A DNA stretch of 20,453 bases from an uncultured Agathobacter sp. (GTDB lineage Bacteria; Bacillota; Clostridia; Lachnospirales; Lachnospiraceae): the NCBI GenBank assembly GCA_934358675.1, contig CAKRKX010000042.1, positions 1 through 20,453 of the forward strand. Reading direction: 5' to 3'. The notes under the pieces are model-generated. The model did no database searches and was not told the origin of the DNA. It saw only the letters and a program-made list of their open reading frames with translations. This document shows, one piece after another, positions 15,730-20,453 of the stretch. Position 1 is the first letter of the stretch. The number at the start of each line of letters is the position of its first letter. The translations under genes were made by a program, and so were the position numbers.

Positions 15730-16916
15730 TCGTAGCAGAAGATATGTACAAATTAGGAAGTCAGCGTTCCGCAATCCGCGAATTGTTTGAGTATGGCAAA
15801 AAGCGTGCGGCAGAAGTCGGCGCGGAGAATGTCTATGATTTTTCGCTCGGAAACCCGACGGTTCCGGCACCGGACTGCGTCAATGAATCGGTGCGTGAAC
15901 TGACACATACATTGGACAGCATTTCGCTGCACGGCTACACTTCCGCGCAGGGCGATGAGGCGACCCGACAGGCAATCGCCGATTATCTCAACAAGACATA
16001 CGGAACCAATTTCAATTCCGCAAATTTCTATATGACAATGGGTGCGGCAGCATCACTTTCTATCTGCTTTAAGGCACTTACAACCGATCCGGAAGATGAG
16101 TTCATCACGATCGCACCGTTTTTCCCGGAGTACCGCGTGTTTGTGGAGGCCAACGGCGCAAAGCTTGTTGTCGTTCCGCCACACACCAGCGATTTCCAGA
16201 TCGATTTTGACGCTTTGGAAAAAGCAATCAGCAAGCACACGAAGGGTGTGATCATCAACTCTCCGAACAATCCATCGGGAGCGATCTATTCCGAGAAAAC
16301 GATTCAGAAACTGGCAGCTTTGCTGACAAAGAAATCTGAGGAGAACGGCACACCGATCTTTATTATTGCGGACGAGCCGTATCGTGAGATTGCATACGAT
16401 GGCGTGGAAGTGCCGTATGTGACAAAATATTATGACAATACTTTGGTCTGCTACTCTTACAGTAAGTCACTGTCTCTGCCGGGCGAGCGTATCGGTTATG
16501 TGCTTGTGCCGGACGAAGTGACCGAGAGCAAGACGGTCTATGCGGCAGTAGCCGGTTCCGGACGCGCGTTAGGCTATGTGTGCGCGCCGAGCATGTTCCA
16601 GAAAGTGATCGCATCCTGCGTCGGACAGACCGGAGATATCGAGCTGTATAAAAAGAATCGTGATCTGCTTTACGATGGACTGACGAAGATCGGTTACGAG
16701 TGCTTCAAGCCGCAAGGCGCTTTTTACATGTTCGTAAAGGCTTTGGAGCCGGATGCAGATGCTTTTTGCGAGAAAGCAAAGGAGGAGGATCTTCTGATCG
16801 TGTCCGCAACCGGATTCGGATGTCCGGGTTATGCGCGCATTTCGTACTGCGTGGATTACGATATGATCGAGCGTTCGTTTGCGGCATTTGAGAGACTATA
16901 TAAGAAGTATCAGTAG
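15726..16916 (+). CDS. Class I/II PLP-dependent aminotransferase
   Basis: It would transfer an amino group between an amino acid and a 2-oxo acid using pyridoxal phosphate, in the cytoplasm. The 396-residue protein has the fold-type I landmarks: LGNPTV near the N-terminus, MGAAASLS (105-112) near the phosphate-binding site, SPNNPSG (179-185, Asn181), ADEPYR (215-220, Asp216, Tyr219), the Schiff-base Lys247 in YSYSKSLSLPGERIGY, and the carboxylate-binding Arg in YARISY near the C-terminus. The amino acid substrate cannot be told (aspartate/alanine-type). ATG 15726 overlaps the GTPase stop by 4 bases (ATGA), with AAGGAGG (15711-15717) inside the GTPase gene, so translation is coupled. Its stop is 2 bases from the convergent abi stop, with no terminator between. 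Confidence 0.94.
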   Translation: MIVAEDMYKLGSQRSAIRELFEYGKKRAAEVGAENVYDFSLGNPTVPAPDCVNESVRELTHTLDSISLHGYTSAQGDEATRQAIADYLNKTYGTNFNSANFYMTMGAAASLSICFKALTTDPEDEFITIAPFFPEYRVFVEANGAKLVVVPPHTSDFQIDFDALEKAISKHTKGVIINSPNNPSGAIYSEKTIQKLAALLTKKSEENGTPIFIIADEPYREIAYDGVEVPYVTKYYDNTLVCYSYSKSLSLPGERIGYVLVPDEVTESKTVYAAVAGSGRALGYVCAPSMFQKVIASCVGQTGDIELYKKNRDLLYDGLTKIGYECFKPQGAFYMFVKALEPDADAFCEKAKEEDLLIVSATGFGCPGYARISYCVDYDMIERSFAAFERLYKKYQ

Positions 16917-16918
16917 GA

Positions 16919-17854
16919 TCAGGTTTCATATACTTTGATGCGCAAAACGGACATCCAGTTTGGAGGAAAGCCCATACGATTCAAAGTTGATTTCGGAACC
17001 TGATATGTGACGATTGCTTTTTTCAATTCATAGTAGAACGAACGGAAATCATTTTCAGAAAGAAGATATTTTAAGGAGATAACAGCCGAAAACAAGTCTG
17101 ATTTGCCATAGTCATAGAGACTACCGGTTTTGGAAATCTTTAATTTGCTGTGTGCCGTACAGTCAGGGATGGAGTCCTGAGTGCGGGCATTAAAAAGCCG
17201 GTTTCCGTGTGCGCAAATGTTTCGATACTTGGTAAGAATGATCATCATCTTGCCAAGTTCGTTACGCCCGATGTTGTGGAAATCATGACATACATTCGTT
17301 TTGCATCGACCTTTCAGATAGCGATACATAGTCGACGTCTCGCCTAATGTTAAGTCGGTCATGAGTACCCAGAGAGGTACATCGTGGTATGTGGCAATGT
17401 AGTGCGCAATCTGAGGAGAGGCATGCTTTCCATTTAGTTTTCCGTTCATTTTTTGGAATAAGTATTGCAGCGCCGGAATGTGTTTCGGATAATCATAGTT
17501 ATTAAGATTCTGATAATAGTTCATTCCATTCCCATACAGTAATGTAAAATGATACGAGATGGATGACTTGATGTTTTTCTCAAAGATAAGAATATACTTC
17601 AAAAAGATCCCTCTTAATTCGGCATCGAAAAGGTATAATTGATAGATGTCTTCAATTGTTGTTCTGGGGAAATAATTGTGAGTATTGGGATCTTTGAAAA
17701 TATCTTTGTAGCCGTTGATAAGGCTATAATAACTGATTTTGGTAAGCACATCGACAGCTTGTTCTCGATCAGGAATGATAAGTCCTTTGTGAGACAAATG
17801 TTCAAGCTGTGCGGCATAGTCCAAGAAAGGTTTGTTCTGTAATGTAGTTGTCAT
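16919..17854 (-). CDS. Abi_2 (AbiD/AbiF-like) HEPN abortive-infection protein
   Basis: The 311-residue protein matches the Abi_2 family: N-terminal YAAQLEHLSHKGLIIPDREQA, ISYYSLINGYKDIF (40-53), FDAELRGIFLKYILIFEKNI (76-95) and the C-terminal HEPN catalytic motif RNICAHGNRLF (211-221; Arg211 and His216 form RX4H). HEPN RNases cut RNA; AbiD/AbiF proteins stop phage growth, probably by such cleavage once released. The start at 17854 has GAGGG (17861-17865) 6 bases upstream. Upstream lie a consensus promoter and a structured leader or small RNA, a layout reported for AbiF-type RNA toxin-antitoxin loci. In the first helical region the expected family arginine appears as Lys94, so that half may be non-catalytic. 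The gene is AT-rich relative to flanks, typical of mobile defence genes. Its stop is 2 bases from the convergent aminotransferase stop. Confidence 0.9.
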   Translation of the reverse strand: MTTTLQNKPFLDYAAQLEHLSHKGLIIPDREQAVDVLTKISYYSLINGYKDIFKDPNTHNYFPRTTIEDIYQLYLFDAELRGIFLKYILIFEKNIKSSISYHFTLLYGNGMNYYQNLNNYDYPKHIPALQYLFQKMNGKLNGKHASPQIAHYIATYHDVPLWVLMTDLTLGETSTMYRYLKGRCKTNVCHDFHNIGRNELGKMMIILTKYRNICAHGNRLFNARTQDSIPDCTAHSKLKISKTGSLYDYGKSDLFSAVISLKYLLSENDFRSFYYELKKAIVTYQVPKSTLNRMGFPPNWMSVLRIKVYET

Positions 17855-17871
17855 AAAAATCCCTCATTAGT

Positions 17872-17938
17872 AACGAAACGGCCCCCGCAGGAGCCGCCCG
17901 GGTTGCAGGCTTCTCAAGTTTCCGCAACTCATTCACTG
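17872..17938 (-). ncRNA. Predicted structured small RNA upstream of abi (AbiF-type antitoxin RNA candidate)
   Basis: A transcript from the adjacent promoter would start near 17938. It would fold as a stem GTTGCGG (17928-17922)/CC-T-GCAAC (17909-17902, one bulged U) with a 12-base loop AAACTTGAGAAG. A 7-bp GC-rich stem CGGCTCC (17896-17890)/GGGGCCG (17885-17879) with UGCG loop follows, then UUUCGUU. A TGAG in the first loop (17916-17913) can pair with CTCA at 17940-17937, giving a possible pseudoknot, if the start is far enough upstream. The end lies 17 bases before the abi ATG. Structured RNAs upstream of AbiF genes have been reported, as I recall; assignment to that family needs a covariance-model search. 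It could instead be only a 5' leader of the abi mRNA. Confidence 0.75.
17876..17896 (-). terminator. Leaky intrinsic terminator between the small RNA and abi
   Basis: A 7-bp stem with one G-U pair and a UGCG loop is followed by UUUCGUU. The short, interrupted U tract would stop most but not all polymerases, allowing some read-through into abi. Confidence 0.65.
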
Positions 17939-17943
17939 AGCTG

Positions 17944-17972
17944 ATTATATGATATGAACAAGGAATTGTCAA
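17944..17972 (-). promoter_or_regulatory. Perfect-consensus sigma-A promoter of the small RNA/abi unit
   Basis: Minus strand: -35 TTGACA (17967-17972), a 17-base spacer and -10 TATAAT (17944-17949). Both hexamers are exact consensus, the strongest promoter in the window. Confidence 0.93.
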
Positions 17973-17980
17973 TTACAATC

Positions 17981-17995
17981 TACTCATAATGAGTA
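17981..17995. promoter_or_regulatory. Palindrome TACTCAT-A-ATGAGTA, possible operator
   Basis: 7-base perfect arms with a central A lie 9 bases upstream of the abi -35, between the abi promoter and the possible promoter of the divergent SseB-like gene. A second, shorter dyad ATTGT/ACAAT overlaps the abi -35. Confidence 0.45.
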
Positions 17996-18050
17996 TATGC
18001 GTTACAATTGGATTTTAGTGATAAAAAGTATAAGAATAGGAATGTAAAAT

Positions 18051-18482
18051 ATGAGTGATTTAGAGAAGAAGCAGACCGACGAAGGTTTGCAGGGAAACGA
18101 GAAACTGGAAGATGCGATCAAGGCGTTGCAGCAGAATCCGACGCAGGAAATGCTCGCCCATGTCCTGACGGTTGTGCGCCGAAGAATGCACGACAAGGGG
18201 CAGTTGATTGTTGCGGTTGATCCGCCAAAAGCGGACGGACAGATGCGTCTTCAGGCAATCAAAACGGATGACGGAAGAATCTGGTGGTCGGCTTTTTCCG
18301 GGTTCGAGGAAGAAATGCGCGGAAGTGACAACGTGATGTCTACATTTCTTGCGGATATGGAACAGTTGCTTCGCATGGCGATGAGAGAAGAAAGCATTAA
18401 CGGCATTATATTGAATCCATGGAATGCGACTTTGATGCTCGACAAGCGGTTGATACAGATCATACTTGGGGAGCAGGGGTAG
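18051..18482 (+). CDS. SseB-like protein
   Basis: The 143-residue soluble protein resembles the SseB N-terminal domain as found in many clostridia: a variable helical start, the strand-rich core GQLIVAVDPPKADGQMRLQA, then WWSAFSGFEEEM and the hallmark GIILNPWNATLMLDKRLIQI at the C-terminus. In Salmonella, SseB is a regulator/chaperone-type protein of an unrelated context; the role of the clostridial single-domain version is unknown. ATG 18051 has AGGAATG at 18037-18043 as a moderate ribosome binding site. A weak possible promoter is TTGGAT (18008-18013) with TAAGAA (18031-18036). It is followed 5 bases later by the GNAT gene. Confidence 0.85.
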   Translation: MSDLEKKQTDEGLQGNEKLEDAIKALQQNPTQEMLAHVLTVVRRRMHDKGQLIVAVDPPKADGQMRLQAIKTDDGRIWWSAFSGFEEEMRGSDNVMSTFLADMEQLLRMAMREESINGIILNPWNATLMLDKRLIQIILGEQG

Positions 18483-18487
18483 AACAA

Positions 18488-19015
18488 ATGTTAAAGGAAT
18501 CAATCGGAAGGATGACAGTACAAAAAAGGAATACAAAAATTGTAGCTGCGACAGAGGCGGATACGGAAGAAATCCTCCGTTTGTACAAAGCGCAGCTTGG
18601 GCAGGAATTCTGCCCGTGGGATGAACATTATCCGGAAAGGGAAAATATTGCGTTTGACTTGGAACGCGACGCTTTGTTTGTGATGAAGAATGAAAAGGAT
18701 GAGATCATCGCGGCAATCTCGATCGATGAGGACCCGAATGTGGAAGAGCTGATCTGCTGGAGCCGGCAATTGCAGCCGGGTGGAGAACTGGCAAGACTTG
18801 CGGTGCGGCAGGATTATCAGAATCAGGGAATCGCGCGGACGATGATCGAGTATGCGATGGATGTCCTTCGCAGACAGGGAAAGAAAAGCGTGCATTATCT
18901 TGTAAATCGCAATAATATTAAGGCGGTGCGCTCTTATGAGCATCTGCATTTTTCGCAGGTGGGGAGTTGTGAAATGTATGAACAGCCGTTTTTGTGCTAT
19001 GAGCAGAAATTGTAA
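18488..19015 (+). CDS. GNAT family N-acetyltransferase
   Basis: It would transfer an acetyl group from acetyl-CoA to an amine; the substrate is not evident. The 175-residue protein shows strand-helix order of the GNAT fold and the acetyl-CoA-binding motif A, LAVRQDYQNQGIARTMIEYA (104-123), with QNQGIA fitting Q/RxxGxG/A. The later segment VNRNNIKAVRSYEHLHF (139-155) is the usual motif B region. I chose ATG 18488, 5 bases after the SseB stop with AGGGG (18475-18479) 8 bases upstream; an open frame reaching back to 18419 would overlap the SseB-like gene and has no ribosome binding site. The two genes form an operon ending at a strong terminator. Confidence 0.9.
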   Translation: MLKESIGRMTVQKRNTKIVAATEADTEEILRLYKAQLGQEFCPWDEHYPERENIAFDLERDALFVMKNEKDEIIAAISIDEDPNVEELICWSRQLQPGGELARLAVRQDYQNQGIARTMIEYAMDVLRRQGKKSVHYLVNRNNIKAVRSYEHLHFSQVGSCEMYEQPFLCYEQKL

Positions 19016-19021
19016 AATATT

Positions 19022-19054
19022 AAAAATCCTGGAGTGCCAGCTCCAGGATTTTTT
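19022..19054. terminator. Bidirectional terminator between the GNAT and DUF4846 genes
   Basis: A 13-bp perfect inverted repeat AAAAATCCTGGAG (19022-19034)/CTCCAGGATTTTT (19041-19053) has a TGCCAG loop. A T tract is present on both strands, so it serves both converging genes. Confidence 0.93.
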
Positions 19055-19059
19055 GTGTC

Positions 19060-20043
19060 TTACTTTAGGTAATTCAGGGTTTTTAAGCTTCCTTCATCGA
19101 AAGTATACTCCGGTGTGCGAAATGGATATGAGATCTCGTCCTCATAATACCAGGGATCATCCTCATGCGCCGGATTTTTCAGTACATGGAACTGCTGCGC
19201 CGGCATATAGCCCTGTGCAAGAAGGCATGCTTTCTTGCCACTTACGTTTTCACATAAATCCACGATCATCACAACATGTCCGGGATGTCCACCCTTTAAG
19301 AAAACATCTCCCACCTGAATATCGGAAAGAGCAATCGGTTCTGCCTCGGTATCCATCGAAGCGGTTCCGGCATAGGTGAAGACCATGCGCAGATACTTTT
19401 GGAAACATTCGTAGGAAGTATCCGGCTGTGCGCTTTTGGTCCAGCTTACATTGTTGCCGTTCACCTGAATGCGGTAGCCGTCTGCCCACTTGGTATATTG
19501 GGCATCAAAGCCGCTGGTAAAATGAAAAGCGATGCGATCGTATTGTCCGGTGCTCCAAAAGTATTCCGCATAGACACGGATGACGGAATCGGCGCATTGC
19601 TGCAGATCTTCCGGCTCGATCGAAAGGTCAAACACAGCGACATGTGCGCTTTGATTGCCTTTCTCGCTGCCGTCATACAGAAGGACCGGACTTTGATCTT
19701 CTTTCATGGCATAGTTACGAAGAAACTCGGCGAGACTTCCGGAATCTTCGGAAGTTCTCGTGTAACCGTCCGGTGTGCGGATACGGCTTTCCAAAGTCAT
19801 GCCGGATGCATCGATCAGCGAAGCGTCAGGATTATCTTCGGATGCGTTGGATGTATCAGACGGTGTACTGTTTGGCTGCGTCTGATTATTGTCCGTTTGT
19901 GGCTGCACGGTGTCATACTCGGCGGAAAGCGAGGTCTCGGTTGGCAGATCGGATTTTTTATGATTAGCATTGCAGCCAATCAATGTGATGCTAATACTTA
20001 CCATGCACATTTCGAGCAGCAGTTTTTTAATCGCTTTTTTCAT
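19060..20043 (-). CDS. DUF4846 lipoprotein
   Basis: The 327-residue protein has a lipoprotein signal peptide with lipobox LIGC (Cys24), then a low-complexity Ser/Thr/Gln/Asn linker (about 25-80), then a DUF4846 domain (about 82-322). Family-like features are SRIRTPDGYTR, VLLYDGSEKG, DLQQCADSVIRVYAEYFW, FHFTSGFD, YAGTASM, GDVFLKGGHPGHVVMIVD and LLAQGYMPAQQFHVLKNP. The invariant GGHPGHVV and LAQGYMPAQ blocks suggest a catalytic His in an extracellular hydrolase-like domain of the NlpC/P60 general type, but activity is not established for the family. The start at 20043 has GAGGGAG (20054-20060) 10 bases upstream. It ends at the bidirectional terminator, and no clear promoter was seen. Confidence 0.9.
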   Translation of the reverse strand: MKKAIKKLLLEMCMVSISITLIGCNANHKKSDLPTETSLSAEYDTVQPQTDNNQTQPNSTPSDTSNASEDNPDASLIDASGMTLESRIRTPDGYTRTSEDSGSLAEFLRNYAMKEDQSPVLLYDGSEKGNQSAHVAVFDLSIEPEDLQQCADSVIRVYAEYFWSTGQYDRIAFHFTSGFDAQYTKWADGYRIQVNGNNVSWTKSAQPDTSYECFQKYLRMVFTYAGTASMDTEAEPIALSDIQVGDVFLKGGHPGHVVMIVDLCENVSGKKACLLAQGYMPAQQFHVLKNPAHEDDPWYYEDEISYPFRTPEYTFDEGSLKTLNYLK

Positions 20044-20074
20044 ATATATTTTTCTCCCTCCAATACAATTTCAG

Positions 20075-20089
20075 TTCGTTTAAAACGAA
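20075..20089. promoter_or_regulatory. Palindrome TTCGTTT-A-AAACGAA upstream of the DUF4846 gene
   Basis: 7-base perfect arms with a central A lie about 32 bases before the DUF4846 start, between its ribosome binding site and any upstream promoter. It is a possible repressor site or leader hairpin. Confidence 0.4.
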
Positions 20090-20204
20090 TCTCTGGTGCA
20101 TAAAGATTAAATGAACAAAATTGATTCTTTGATGTGTATACTGATTGCAGAAATCAGAATAGTAATAAATAATTCTCATTTAAATTATAATCGAATGAAA
20201 ACAC

Positions 20205-20233
20205 TTGCAAAATACCCGGCGGGGGTATATAAT
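20205..20233 (+). promoter_or_regulatory. Sigma-A promoter with an operator in its spacer
   Basis: -35 TTGCAA (20205-20210), a 17-base spacer and a perfect -10 TATAAT (20228-20233). The spacer is almost exactly the G-tract dyad at 20212-20228, so a bound repressor would block the promoter. Confidence 0.75.
20212..20228. promoter_or_regulatory. CsoR/CstR-type operator 1
   Basis: ATACCCGGCGGGGGTAT has 6-base arms ATACCC/GGGTAT around GGCGG. It closely resembles the Bacillus CsoR site ATACCCTACGGGGGTAT as I know it. Confidence 0.7.
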
Positions 20234-20245
20234 GCAACTCAAAAG

Positions 20246-20262
20246 ATACCCCTTGGGGGTAT
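20246..20262. promoter_or_regulatory. CsoR/CstR-type operator 2
   Basis: ATACCCCTTGGGGGTAT is a perfect 7+3+7 dyad, 34 bases centre to centre from operator 1, in the expected transcribed leader. Confidence 0.7.
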
Positions 20263-20453
20263 GTGGAACTTATGTGACGGCTCGCTCTGGCTTGGCTCTG
20301 CGGCTGGCTTTTACGTTGCCACTCGTTATCCAAAATCAGGAATTTGCCGAAAATCTCCATTTGGCTCCCTTTCATGATTTCTGTCCGCTCAAGCTTAGAC
20401 AGTGCCCCTCCGGTTGTCCGTCTGACACAGAATGCGTCCGAGTGATTTTGTGT

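Larger units (their letters stand above)
20154..20453 (-). other. Open frame running in from the right edge, coding status doubtful
   Basis: On the minus strand one frame is open for 99 codons from the window edge to a stop at 20154-20156. It has no recognised domain, contains a run of Gln/Ser/Arg (around QPQSQARASR), and passes through both CsoR-type dyads and the promoter on the other strand, so its 3' part is unlikely to be coding. The internal ATG at 20373-20375 has GAAATC upstream and no good ribosome binding site. The rest of the 410-base stretch from 20044 holds the palindrome at 20075-20089, a small CTGATT/AATCAG stem (20141-20157), the twin-operator promoter, and a GC-richer segment (20275-20453) with no gene I can support. 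Confidence 0.25.

Noticed and set aside
18419..18487. Longer start for the GNAT protein
   Set aside because: It overlaps the SseB-like gene by over 60 bases and lacks a ribosome binding site; ATG 18488 has AGGGG 8 bases upstream.
20111..20377. Plus-strand open frame near the right edge
   Set aside because: It crosses the promoter and both operators and has no ribosome binding site or recognised domain.

Overview
The window looks like a chromosomal segment of a Lachnospiraceae-type Firmicute (Roseburia/Agathobacter/Butyrivibrio neighbourhood). This is inferred from the gene families (Veg, SPOCS/LysM, DUF4317, DUF4846, SseB-like, CwlO-like NlpC/P60), strong AGGAGG-type ribosome binding sites, sigma-A promoters and U-tailed hairpin terminators. 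No rRNA, CRISPR array, transposase or integrase was found.

Layout. 1-109: 3' part of a tRNA-Tyr and its terminator. 216-2587: a methyl-accepting chemotaxis protein with its own promoter and terminator. 2675-3913: divergent plsC-like acyltransferase (-) and a PrcB-like lipoprotein (+). 3952-5931: veg, then a SPOCS/LysM protein whose ribosome binding site lies inside the veg terminator hairpin. 5985-7116: a membrane protein with an Asp-rich stalk. 7208-12150: a run of five same-strand genes (NlpC/P60 hydrolase, SurA/PrsA-N-like anchored protein, SEC-C methionine aminopeptidase, HD hydrolase, DUF4317) ending at a strong terminator; a dense cluster of hairpins and a repeated 19-mer lies between the aminopeptidase and HD genes. 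12273-12863: an orphan AT-rich gene of unknown function. 12999-16916: a two-gene operon with overlapping stop/start, encoding a TetM/EF-G-like GTPase fused to a C-terminal Rae1/YacP-like NYN nuclease domain, then a PLP aminotransferase. 16919-17972 (-): an Abi_2/AbiF-like HEPN protein preceded by a consensus promoter and a short structured RNA with a terminator-like hairpin. 18051-19015: SseB-like and GNAT genes. 19060-20043 (-): a DUF4846 lipoprotein. 20044-20453: mostly non-coding, with a promoter carrying two CsoR/CstR-type dyads, but no recognisable downstream gene before the edge.

Two loci stand out. The Abi gene with its upstream small RNA has the layout of an RNA-controlled HEPN toxin/abortive-infection system, the group proposed to be related to Cas13 ancestors. 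The GTPase-NYN fusion combines a factor class that enters the ribosomal A site with a nuclease class known to cut mRNA in the A site, suggesting a single-chain ribosome surveillance or mRNA cleavage enzyme. Both functional readings are inference from domain content and layout.
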